Assembly: GCF_003585765.1 (NCBI RefSeq)
Contig: NZ_CP021235.1
Location: 3,038,001 to 3,102,000, forward strand
DNA: 64,000 nucleotides
Reading direction: 5' to 3'
From: Pontibacter actiniarum
Lineage (GTDB): Bacteria; Bacteroidota; Bacteroidia; Cytophagales; Hymenobacteraceae
Shown: positions 56,493 through 64,000 of the stretch, piece by piece
How positions within the stretch are numbered: position 1 is the stretch's first letter
Layout of the letters: each line of letters begins with the position of its first letter
Notes under the pieces: model-generated
What the model was told of the DNA's origin: nothing
The model's database searches: none
What the model saw: the letters and a program-made list of their open reading frames with translations, nothing else
Made by a program: the position numbers and the translations under genes

Positions 56493-59090
56493 TTAAAAAC
56501 GGAAGCCAACCGAAAAGTATGGCAACGCTCCGTCCTCCGAGAAGCCTACTACCCCGTGCAGTAAGATCAGCTCAGCAGGAGACACATAAACTCCTCCGCC
56601 AAAGCCGTCGTGCCAGCCGCTGTCATGGTCGCCATAGTCGGCCCACACGCGCCCAACATCGTTAAACCCTATCAGGCCAAACGAGCCCGGAAACAGGAAG
56701 GAGTTAAAATCAAACAGCTTCAGGCGTAGCTCTATGTTGTGGTACAGCATTTGCTCGCCGGCAAAGCGAAAGTTACGGTAGCCTCTCAGGTTTTGCGTGC
56801 CTCCCAAGTATAACAACTGAAAGAAAGCTGCATCGCCAAACGTTGCGCCACCACCTACCCGGTTAGCCACAACAAAATTATTTCCTAAGCTAAAGTATAC
56901 CCCAATTTCAGACTGCAGTCGGCCATACTTGTCTTCATCGCCATTAAACTGCGTAATGCCGCGCAAATTGGTATCCCAGAAAATACCCTGCGTCGGCATT
57001 ATGCTGTTATCGCGGGTATCCAGGGTAAAGCCACCGATCAGGCCACCGTAGTATTTACTGCCAAAGAGGTCCTGCCCCGGGTTTTGCTCGCTATACACGT
57101 TTATAAAGCGCCCTTCATTATCCTCAGGGTTCATGCTGAAGAACTGACCGGTTATACCTGCATATGCTTTGAACTTTGGCGTGAGCAGGCATTGCAGCGT
57201 GGCCTGCGCCTCTATAAAGTCGTAGCGGGTGCGGTAGTAGCGAATTCTTTTATCCGTGATATCCAGAAACTCCGTGCCGTTGCCTACTCCAAAGAAGTTG
57301 CTCGTGTTATTTGGCGCCCGGGCATCCAGCTCCAGCCCCAGGTCATACTGGCCCACCAATTTAGGAAATTCTGCCTCATAGCTTCCGAAAAAAGCGTTTG
57401 TTGCCAGGGCATGCCCTATAACCAGGCGGTGTTTAGCGGCATAAGGCTCTCTGCGGAAGCCGTGCTTCGTGAACTGAAAACCGGCTCCCAGAAGAATACC
57501 ATCGTCCAGGTTATAGCCTACCGTTGCCAGCGGCATCAGCACATCATACTCGAAGCTGCGGCTGTTGTAGCTGTTCACCACGGTATCGTTTGCCAGCTTC
57601 AGCTTGGCCACACTACCTTCAGGCAAGGTGTTCTGCTCATCTTTGCGGTCATAGATAAGCAGGCGGCGTTTATTCCGGAAATTATCAGCCACCTGGAACG
57701 TATCGGCCTTCCCTCCTCCAATCAGGCGCACCTTAATATCAGATTTGGCATCGCCCTCCACCGTGAACAGGTCTTCGTCACCGCGGCCGTATAACCTTAG
57801 CTCGTCGGTAATATCTGGGTTAAAGGTACGCTGCATCAGCAGCTTATCGCGCTTGCCCTCTTTCTTGATCTTGTATACCTTCAGGTCAATGTTCCCGCCT
57901 GGCTGGTAGGTCAGGTTAAACTCTTCGTGCTTGTCTGATCCGGGAATGTCCACTTCTTCAGCCAGAAAGCGGTAGTACTCCATTGCCTGGTTCTCCAGAT
58001 CGTTTCGGCGGGCTATTAGTTTCTGGATGGTCTCCTCTCCTGACTGCTCATAGATCGGCTTCGGCATACGCTGCACAGCTTTTCTGATCAGTTCATCGGT
58101 AAGCTGCTGCTGCACATACTTTATTTCCTCGCGCCAGTCCTGCTCGCCAAGGTGCGTCAGAAAGCTGCGGTCGAAGTAGCGGGCGTTAAAGTTAAACCCT
58201 TTGATGTCCCGTATCTCACGATCAAAGCCCTGGAACTTCGGCATAATCCATTTTCTGGAACCGATCTTCGGAATCACACCTTCGTTGGTGAAAAACACCT
58301 GATCGCGGTCGCGGGGGATGGGCGCATACAGTTTGTTACTGTCCGCATCATCTAACTGCCGCCAGCGCCACTGATCTTCGTGCCGGTCCCAGTCGCCGAT
58401 CACGAAATCCAGCAGCCTTGCCCGCAGCACTGCCCGCTGGTTTACGCGTGTATCGTTATCTTCTTTCAGCTCCTCCAGCACCTTTTCGGTATTGTCTGTA
58501 TCGAGGCCCGGAGCCACAGGCTCGCGCTCCTCGAACAAGTACACCGCATTGGCAAACTCCTTCTGGTAGGCACCCAATGCAGGGTCGTCGGGCAGGTAAA
58601 CTATCTCCGGGTTGGCATGCAAAATATCGAGCGCCTCAGCCAGTGGCGGCACAACCAGAGCGCCATAAGGGTGTGCAGCAGAAATCTGGTCCTGCACGAT
58701 ATCTTTGGCTACCGTAGCCCGCAGGTACTCGGGCAAGGCCTTTTCAGGATCTTTCTGGATAGTGCGGAGCACCCATTCGTTTCCGCTGGGGTCCTCCAGG
58801 CGCAACGATTTTGTTTGCTGGCCGCCACCTTTCTTGGTAATACGGAGCCCCCCTTTCTCATTGCTCAACCGGAAGACGCGCATCTTCACCGGCGTTGCCC
58901 AAAGCTTGCGGTAGTTCTCGCCAAACCAGAAGCGGTGCGCCTGCTTTACCGAATCATACCCGGGGGCAATGGCCACGGTTATACTGTCCTGCTGTAGCGT
59001 TTGCTGCCCCTGAGCCAAAGCACACGTGCCTGTCAGCAGCAGGCCGGACAGCAGCACAAGGGTATGGTATAGCTTATTTTTGGATATCAT
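56493..59090 (-). CDS. BamA/TamA-type outer-membrane barrel with kinase-like N-terminal domain
   Basis: 865 residues from ATG 59090 (GTG 59114 is the alternative start; residue numbers here count from that GTG and are 8 higher than from the ATG). Signal peptide MISKNKLYHTLVLL...ALAQ. Residues about 70-390 resemble an atypical kinase: EWVLRTIQKDP (candidate Lys121), then LLDFVIGDWDRHEDQW (candidate catalytic Asp243/His245 region) and PIPRDRDQVFF (candidate metal Asp271). This pattern recalls PI3/4-kinase DRHxxN and FAM20/HipA-like motifs. The C-terminal half (about 540-873) is a surface-antigen-type beta barrel ending in YFSVGFRF with terminal Phe. An 18-bp gap precedes the HD-PycTM gene. The barrel is clear; the kinase reading is inference. 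Confidence 0.83.
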   Translation of the reverse strand: MISKNKLYHTLVLLSGLLLTGTCALAQGQQTLQQDSITVAIAPGYDSVKQAHRFWFGENYRKLWATPVKMRVFRLSNEKGGLRITKKGGGQQTKSLRLEDPSGNEWVLRTIQKDPEKALPEYLRATVAKDIVQDQISAAHPYGALVVPPLAEALDILHANPEIVYLPDDPALGAYQKEFANAVYLFEEREPVAPGLDTDNTEKVLEELKEDNDTRVNQRAVLRARLLDFVIGDWDRHEDQWRWRQLDDADSNKLYAPIPRDRDQVFFTNEGVIPKIGSRKWIMPKFQGFDREIRDIKGFNFNARYFDRSFLTHLGEQDWREEIKYVQQQLTDELIRKAVQRMPKPIYEQSGEETIQKLIARRNDLENQAMEYYRFLAEEVDIPGSDKHEEFNLTYQPGGNIDLKVYKIKKEGKRDKLLMQRTFNPDITDELRLYGRGDEDLFTVEGDAKSDIKVRLIGGGKADTFQVADNFRNKRRLLIYDRKDEQNTLPEGSVAKLKLANDTVVNSYNSRSFEYDVLMPLATVGYNLDDGILLGAGFQFTKHGFRREPYAAKHRLVIGHALATNAFFGSYEAEFPKLVGQYDLGLELDARAPNNTSNFFGVGNGTEFLDITDKRIRYYRTRYDFIEAQATLQCLLTPKFKAYAGITGQFFSMNPEDNEGRFINVYSEQNPGQDLFGSKYYGGLIGGFTLDTRDNSIMPTQGIFWDTNLRGITQFNGDEDKYGRLQSEIGVYFSLGNNFVVANRVGGGATFGDAAFFQLLYLGGTQNLRGYRNFRFAGEQMLYHNIELRLKLFDFNSFLFPGSFGLIGFNDVGRVWADYGDHDSGWHDGFGGGVYVSPAELILLHGVVGFSEDGALPYFSVGFRF

Positions 59091-59130
59091 AAATTTGCGT
59101 ATAGACTGCCACACCTATACTTATCTTAGG

Positions 59131-61464
59131 CTAAAGAGTTATATGCAGCCGCACAGCTTTTAGTCCGGCAATGCCTTGCAACGGTTCCAGCTCCAGGTAC
59201 TCAGCTTCCGGTTTCAGCTTACCTTCCTGCATAAGCTTTTCATACTGAACTTTGTACATTTCCAGCTCCTGCTCATTGGCATACACAACCGCGATCGTCC
59301 CCGGCTGGGTTAGCCGCTCATCGCTGTTGAGCAAGTGCACCTTGTCAATGCGTTTCTTTATCACCTCGTAGCGGATGCTGTAAGCGCCGTCCACATCAAA
59401 GATGCGCTCGTCTGGCCTAAAGCTCAGGTTGACTTTGTGCAGGTGCACCAGCAGCAGCTGCGTTGTCTGGAGCGGGTAGGGCAACTGCTCCTGCAGGTTA
59501 TGCACCACCTGGGCCATCTCCACGATGGTGTGCAGCTGCCAGGCAATAACGTCGGAGAGGCTTTCCTGCTCCTTGTACTTTAGCTCCGGTGCTACAGAGC
59601 GGCCAACGTAGAGGCTATACTCCAAGCCGTCGGTCTGGAAACGATCCATGTAGTACGGCAGCACCCCCTGCAGCTGCTGCTCTTTCAGCATCAGCACCCG
59701 TTTCAGCTTTTTGTTTAGCTCCTCGATGCTCTCCTCGTAGCGGTGGATGGTCTGGTGCAAATCGCTGTTCCCGTCCTGCAGCTTTGCCTTGAAGGCGGCC
59801 ACCGCCTCCGTGTTTATACCTTGCTCCAGCAGTTGCTCCACCGTAAGCTGCAAATGCTCCGATACATTCAGCTCATCCTCCAGGCTTGTGCTCCCGCCCA
59901 GTTGCCGTTGCCAGCGGTTTGTAGCACTGCGCAGCTCCTGCATACTTGCAGGAATAAGCTGGTGCAGCGCCTCTAGCTGTAGCAGCAGGTCGGTGCGGGT
60001 GGCATGCAGGCGCTCCACGCTTGAGTTGCGGATATCTACCGCAGCATAAAACGGCACCAGGTCATCGAACCGTATGGGCGGTGTGGGTACATACGTGCTG
60101 CCGCTCCGGGGCACCTGCCGCAGGGCTTCCCAGGCGGCCTCCCTGAACCGCCAAAGCATAGACGGATGAATGGCAGTGTACCTCCTCAGGATAAAGTTGT
60201 TGATCATCTGCTGGAACTTGTCCTGCAGGTAAAGCAGGAACTCCCGGTACATGGGCACAGCGCGCTCCACCTTGCGGCGCATCTGCAGGTTTACCAGGCC
60301 CGGCTCCGTACTCCCGATCTCGATCATGCCAATCAGCTCGCTCTTATGGTACACCGGAAAGAAAGCCATACTCCTGATGCCGTACTTATACAGGTACCGC
60401 GGCAGCTCCTCCTCCTCTCTGCCCGTGATGGCATCGTAGTAGATATCCGTGTTGAGCAGCCTGCGGCTGGAGCAGTAGGAAAACAGCGTTCTGAAGATTC
60501 TCTCCAACTCCCCGGAAGTGTGGTGCTCCCGGAGCTGGTTGAACAGGATGCTGGTGGAGGCAAAGCTATCGTGGTACACATACTGCTTGTTTACCTGCAC
60601 AAAAGGCAGAAAGCCCAGCCTCACCTTCTCTGTGCCCAGCAAGGTGGAGGTAGCCGCTACCATCTGCTTTACGAGCTGCCGCTCAGGCAGGGCATGCATG
60701 TTTACGAGAGTGCTGTTTAGCCGCAGCAGCGACTCTTCCTCTGTTTCGTCCTTCAGCTTAAATATGATAAAGCCCTCTATCACGATATCGTGCAGCGGCA
60801 GCGGCTCCTGCAGCTGGCCTACACGCTGTACATTACCCTGGGCAAACTCCAGCCACTCGTGCCGCAGCGGGGGCTTCTGCCCCACCCAGCGCACCTCCAT
60901 AAACTGATGGTTGCTGACCAGGCGGTAGTAGCGGTTACACGGCTGGCAGTTCTCCTCCAGCGTCATAAACTCCGCTGGCTCCGTGCCAAACGCCTCCCGC
61001 GGCACCTCATAGCTGCGGTGCAGCACTTCGCGGTACACCCCCTGCATTACCTTTTCGTTTTCACTGTGAGGCCCGCACGGCTGCAGCTTTACCTCTCCCT
61101 CGTGGCCGCTTAGCGCGAGCGCAGCAAAAGAGGGGGAGTAGGAGAAGAAGCGCAACGGCGACGGCACCCCCAACGCATACATCAGGTCCTTGTCCGCTTC
61201 AAAGGGGTAGACGTGGTTTAGCTTCAGGAGCTCGATCAGCTCCCGGTGCTCCTGCAATATGCCCCAGTCGTGGATAGGCTGCGTAAGGCGCTCATCCTGG
61301 TTGATCAGGTCGATGATACGCTGCAGGTACGCGCTGTAGGTGGGGTTGTGGCACGTGGCCAGTTGGCGCTCCAGAAAGCGGAGGTACGGCCCAAACGATA
61401 GCTCCCAGGTTAGGCTGGTCATTATACTTTGGTCCTCTGCTGCTGTTATTCCTAAAGTTTCCAT
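59131..61464 (-). CDS. GAF-domain protein with class III nucleotide-cyclase-like C-terminus
   Basis: 777 residues from ATG 61464. Cytosolic, no membrane helix. N-terminal helical part (1-250), GAF-like domain (about 255-425: IRSMAFFPVYHKSELIGMIE), then a C-terminal region. There LVPFYAAVDIRNSS (Asp477) and DRFQTDGLEYSLYVG (Asp612) match the two metal-Asp motifs of class III cyclases, with about 130 residues of coiled helices between them instead of about 45. RYEVIKKRIDKVHLL and QPGTIAVVY match the last motif region, but the transition-state Asn/Arg pair is not conserved. It could be a degenerate cyclase or a cyclase of altered specificity. First gene of the operon. Confidence 0.78.
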   Translation of the reverse strand: METLGITAAEDQSIMTSLTWELSFGPYLRFLERQLATCHNPTYSAYLQRIIDLINQDERLTQPIHDWGILQEHRELIELLKLNHVYPFEADKDLMYALGVPSPLRFFSYSPSFAALALSGHEGEVKLQPCGPHSENEKVMQGVYREVLHRSYEVPREAFGTEPAEFMTLEENCQPCNRYYRLVSNHQFMEVRWVGQKPPLRHEWLEFAQGNVQRVGQLQEPLPLHDIVIEGFIIFKLKDETEEESLLRLNSTLVNMHALPERQLVKQMVAATSTLLGTEKVRLGFLPFVQVNKQYVYHDSFASTSILFNQLREHHTSGELERIFRTLFSYCSSRRLLNTDIYYDAITGREEEELPRYLYKYGIRSMAFFPVYHKSELIGMIEIGSTEPGLVNLQMRRKVERAVPMYREFLLYLQDKFQQMINNFILRRYTAIHPSMLWRFREAAWEALRQVPRSGSTYVPTPPIRFDDLVPFYAAVDIRNSSVERLHATRTDLLLQLEALHQLIPASMQELRSATNRWQRQLGGSTSLEDELNVSEHLQLTVEQLLEQGINTEAVAAFKAKLQDGNSDLHQTIHRYEESIEELNKKLKRVLMLKEQQLQGVLPYYMDRFQTDGLEYSLYVGRSVAPELKYKEQESLSDVIAWQLHTIVEMAQVVHNLQEQLPYPLQTTQLLLVHLHKVNLSFRPDERIFDVDGAYSIRYEVIKKRIDKVHLLNSDERLTQPGTIAVVYANEQELEMYKVQYEKLMQEGKLKPEAEYLELEPLQGIAGLKAVRLHITL

Positions 61465-61591
61465 AGGCAATGCGATAATGTACTACAACCTCGTAATTCA
61501 GGTAAAGTTTAGCCTGGTCTGCCTTTCCCTTACGCAAATAAAGCCGCCGCAACAACATTCCTCCGCTGAGCTTGGGAAGTTTGGCACAAAC

Positions 61592-61626
61592 AAAAGCGGC
61601 TCCTTCTGCATGAAAGAGCCGCTTTT
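61592..61626 (-). terminator. Terminator of the mutL-rhomboid genes
   Basis: On the minus strand AAAAGCGGCTC and GAGCCGCTTTT pair, followed by TTTTGTTTGT. It marks the end of the upstream rhomboid gene before the GAF operon. Confidence 0.85.
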
Positions 61627-61645
61627 GCTTCTGAAGTAGGTAAAG

Positions 61646-62554
61646 TTATTCTTTTTGGCTTGCCTGGAAAAGCTTCTGCTTCTCCTCCTTCGAGAGGCTC
61701 TCGTAGCCGGAGCTCGAGATCTTGTCGAGGATGCGGTCTATCTCATTCTGGCTCGGTGTGCCGGGGCCGCTGCTGGCTCTGCTCCCATTGGGCTTGGCGC
61801 TGCCGCCGGTAAAACGCCTGTGCGTGATCTTGAGCTTTGGCTTGCGCTTAAAGAGGTTGCCGAAGAAGTCTGTGACCGCCAACACCGGCCGGCCCATGTC
61901 GTTGCCGCGCTGCAGCTGCTTAATAAAGATCCAGCCGATCAGGGCACCGCCAATGTGAGCGATATTACCGCCCGCATTATCGCCCACAGCCCCCGAAATA
62001 GAAAGCAGCACCAGAAAAGCCGCGATGTACTTGATCTTAACAGGGCCGATCAGGATCAGGTTAAAGGCAAAGTTCGGCAGCAGGGTAGCCGCCCCCACTA
62101 CAATCGCCAGCACACTCGCCGAGGCCCCGATCATAAAAGAGAAGGCCGCACGGTCTGCAAAGTACGGCACAAAGTTGTAGCTCAGCATGTAGAGCGCGCC
62201 GCCGGCTACACCGCCCAGCACGTACAGGCTCAGCAGCTTGCGGTCGCCGAGGTACTCGCGCAGCAGCTGCCCGAACCAGTACAGGTTGAGCATGTTGAAG
62301 ATGATGTGTAAAAAGCCCTCATGGGTAAAGAAGTAGGTGATCAATGTCCAGGGGCGGGTAATGAACACGAGCGGATCGGAGTTCAGCGCCAGGAAACGCA
62401 TGATGATGTTGTACACCCACGACCCGCTGGTCAGGACCAGGATGGTGCGTGTGATGATCAGCACCACAAACACAATCACGTTGATGAGTATGAGCTGCTT
62501 GAGTGTATTGTTGGGTTGCCGGAAGGCAGACTTTATATCGTTGATTATACTCAT
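61646..62554 (-). CDS. Rhomboid intramembrane serine protease 1
   Basis: 302 residues, six membrane helices. Catalytic Ser in IGASASVLAI and His in IAHIGGALIGW; TM2 has HEGFLHIIFNMLNLYWFG with the conserved His/Asn. The C-terminal tail (about 215-302) is basic then ends in EIDRILDKISSSGYESLSKEEKQKLF, a DUF6576-like cytosolic tail. ATG at 62554, 6 bp after the next rhomboid gene, so they are in one unit. Substrate unknown. Confidence 0.93.
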   Translation of the reverse strand: MSIINDIKSAFRQPNNTLKQLILINVIVFVVLIITRTILVLTSGSWVYNIIMRFLALNSDPLVFITRPWTLITYFFTHEGFLHIIFNMLNLYWFGQLLREYLGDRKLLSLYVLGGVAGGALYMLSYNFVPYFADRAAFSFMIGASASVLAIVVGAATLLPNFAFNLILIGPVKIKYIAAFLVLLSISGAVGDNAGGNIAHIGGALIGWIFIKQLQRGNDMGRPVLAVTDFFGNLFKRKPKLKITHRRFTGGSAKPNGSRASSGPGTPSQNEIDRILDKISSSGYESLSKEEKQKLFQASQKE

Positions 62555-62560
62555 TATGCC

Positions 62561-63340
62561 TTAGTAGTTACTGTAGTCATTACGTTGCCACATCCTCACC
62601 AGTATATACGCGAACAGCATCCCCCCCAGGTGCGCGAAATGTGCTACGTTGTCGCCAGGCACACGGTTAAAGCCGGAGTACAGCTCAAAGGCTCCGTAAA
62701 ACAGCACAAAGTACTTCGCCTTGATAGGTATGGGCAGAAACAGCAGCATGAGCTCCAGGTTCGGGAACAAAAGCCCGAAGGCCATCAGGATACCGAAAAC
62801 GGCCCCGGAGGCCCCTAGCATCGGGCTGTTGAAGACCTGGCTGTACACGTAACGCACTGCCTCCTTGCTTTCTTCTACATAGGTCGGGTTATCGGGGTTG
62901 CGGCGAAACTCCACGGCAAACTCTGTGTTGTAACGCCCGCTGTAGTGCTCCTCCATGTAGTTGTAGAACTTCATCGGCTCCGGGTCGAGCATGTAGGTGG
63001 CTGTTTCCTCTTCCAGGCCGTTGAGCTCGTAGGCGCGCACGCCCGAGTACAGCAGGCTTGCGCCAAGGCCGGTTATCAGGTAAAAGGCGAGGAAGCGCTG
63101 CGGCCCCCAGAAGCGCTCCAGCAGGGGCCCGAAGATAAAGAGGCTGAACATGTTGCTGAACAGGTGCGCCCACCCGCCATGCATGAACATGTGCGTGAAC
63201 AGCTGCACCGGCTGGAACATGTCGGAGCCAAAGTAGTACAGCGCGAAATTCTCTACGCTGATTAGCCCGCTGAGCTGAAGTAAAAAGACAACCACATTGA
63301 TGATCAGGAGGTTCCTGACCATGGGGGTGATATTGAACAT
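62561..63340 (-). CDS. Rhomboid intramembrane serine protease 2
   Basis: 259 residues. Catalytic pair: Ser in LGASGAVFG and His in FAHLGGMLFA; HGGWAHLFSNMFSLFIFG in TM2. An insert of about 60 polar residues (about 110-170, with MLDPEPMKFYNYMEE) separates TM3 from TM4, larger than in GlpG. ATG at 63340. Tandem arrangement with rhomboid 1 and mutL upstream is common in Bacteroidota. Confidence 0.93.
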   Translation of the reverse strand: MFNITPMVRNLLIINVVVFLLQLSGLISVENFALYYFGSDMFQPVQLFTHMFMHGGWAHLFSNMFSLFIFGPLLERFWGPQRFLAFYLITGLGASLLYSGVRAYELNGLEEETATYMLDPEPMKFYNYMEEHYSGRYNTEFAVEFRRNPDNPTYVEESKEAVRYVYSQVFNSPMLGASGAVFGILMAFGLLFPNLELMLLFLPIPIKAKYFVLFYGAFELYSGFNRVPGDNVAHFAHLGGMLFAYILVRMWQRNDYSNY

Positions 63341-63483
63341 GCTTCTTTCGTTCTATGGTACAGGCCCCGCGCTACTGCAACATCGCTGTAACACCCGGAG
63401 CTATGGCTTGCGGCGCCTCACCCCCGGGGAACTGGCCCACAGGCAAAGCAGCAGCTTACACGTTAACTGTTTACAATTTACAC

Positions 63484-64000
63484 TCAGCCCTTTAGAAAAA
63501 GCTCATGCAGTTGGCCAAGCTCCATGATCACCAGTGTTTTCTGCCCGCCCGGCGTGTAATTGGGCACCTGGCACGCAAAAAGCTTATCTACGAGAGAATT
63601 CATCTCCAGGTCGCTCATGCGCGCCAGCGAGCGCGAGGCCAGCCTTTTGGCCATGGCGCGGGCCAGGTTCTCGCTTTTATCAAGCTTTAACGTGGCCGAA
63701 TTGTTTTTGTACTGCTCAATCAGCTCCTCCAGCAGCTCTTTTTCATCTGCAGCATGCACATCGGCGGGTATACCGTTCAGGATGATGGTGTTGCCCCCAA
63801 AATCCTCAAACTGGAAGCCCATGTCCTTGAACTCAGCCGCCAGCTCTTTTATCAGCACGGCATCGGCCGCCGAGAGCTCCACCGTCTGCGGGAAGAGCAG
63901 CGCCTGCGAGGCACCGGTTTTCTTCTGCAGCGAGGCGTTATACTTCTCGTACAGAATGCGCTCCTGCGCCGCCTGCTGGTCGATGATCATCACACCGGAC
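63484..64000 (-). CDS. mutL: DNA mismatch repair protein MutL, C-terminal part (runs off the window)
   Basis: About 172 residues of the C-terminal dimerisation domain; the ATPase part lies beyond base 64000. Recognisable by SGVMIIDQQAAQERILYE, LFPQTVELS and NGIPADV. No DQHA(X)2E(X)4E endonuclease motif is evident: the DQQAAQERILYE has Gln for the expected His, and the CPHGRP-like C-terminal motif is replaced by CQVPNYTPGGQKT. So it may lack endonuclease activity or use a variant metal site. Starts beyond the window; stops at 63484. Confidence 0.9.
   Translation of the reverse strand, partial: SGVMIIDQQAAQERILYEKYNASLQKKTGASQALLFPQTVELSAADAVLIKELAAEFKDMGFQFEDFGGNTIILNGIPADVHAADEKELLEELIEQYKNNSATLKLDKSENLARAMAKRLASRSLARMSDLEMNSLVDKLFACQVPNYTPGGQKTLVIMELGQLHELFLKG

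Overview
The window is a 64 kb piece of a Bacteroidota chromosome. It most resembles the order Cytophagales, family Hymenobacteraceae (Pontibacter-like). The evidence is Bacteroidota-type promoters (TTTG...TAnnTTTG), almost no Shine-Dalgarno sequences, a type IX secretion (T9SS) cargo protein together with a PorD-type T9SS protein, BamD/rpoZ/coaBC/porD/recN/fabI gene order, DUF4153/DUF4142/GH97/SusB-type families, and a GC-rich coding style. The family-level placement is inference. No rRNA, CRISPR array, prophage or insertion sequence was seen; gene content is mostly core chromosome.

Layout. 1-5 kb: tail of an RND efflux pump with its TolC partner, then an MgtC/SapB-type membrane protein. 5-13 kb (minus strand): GH97 alpha-glucosidase, tRNA-Ser, DUF4153 protein, YihY, a hotdog thioesterase and MltG. 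13-17 kb (plus): acyl-CoA carboxylase beta, M42 aminopeptidase, a BtuF-like metal/corrinoid receptor, then about 940 bp without genes that carries two copies of a double-hairpin repeat. 17.5-21 kb (minus): shikimate operon (DAHP synthase-chorismate mutase fusion, aroB, aroA). 21-29 kb (plus): proline dehydrogenase, an ECF sigma factor with a membrane anti-sigma/trypsin fusion, three tandem fasciclin lipoproteins, a YflT-like stress protein, a lone receiver protein and a DUF4142 lipoprotein. 29-39 kb: SGNH esterase, four-helix-bundle protein, S41 protease, gamma-glutamyltransferase and a large secreted nuclease with a T9SS tail. 39-44.5 kb: an unknown gene, lysS, three YtxH-type proteins, a Kazal-domain lipoprotein and a cupin. 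44.6-52.6 kb (minus): ostA-like, bamD, rpoZ, coaBC (split by a frameshift in a T7 run), porD, a small unknown protein, recN, fabI. 52.7-55.2 kb (plus): tilS and mdh. 55.3-61.5 kb (minus): a three-gene operon described below. 61.6-64 kb (minus): two rhomboid proteases and the C-terminal part of mutL.

Most interesting locus. Three closely spaced minus-strand genes (61464 down to 55281) encode (i) a GAF protein whose C-terminal half has class III nucleotide-cyclase-like signatures (both metal Asp positions, but not the usual Asn/Arg pair), (ii) a BamA/TamA-type outer-membrane barrel whose periplasmic N-terminus looks like an atypical kinase fold, and (iii) an HD phosphohydrolase fused to a Pycsar-effector-type membrane domain. 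Together they read as a nucleotide-signal-to-membrane system; this is inference from motifs and gene order.

Other points of note. The octamer AAGTATAA/TTATACTT is strikingly over-represented: I located 33 copies by eye, in every reading frame and in intergenic DNA, where about two are expected by chance. coaBC needs a frameshift, slippage or sequence correction at T7 to make the usual fused enzyme. The double-hairpin repeat copies show compensatory changes in their stems.
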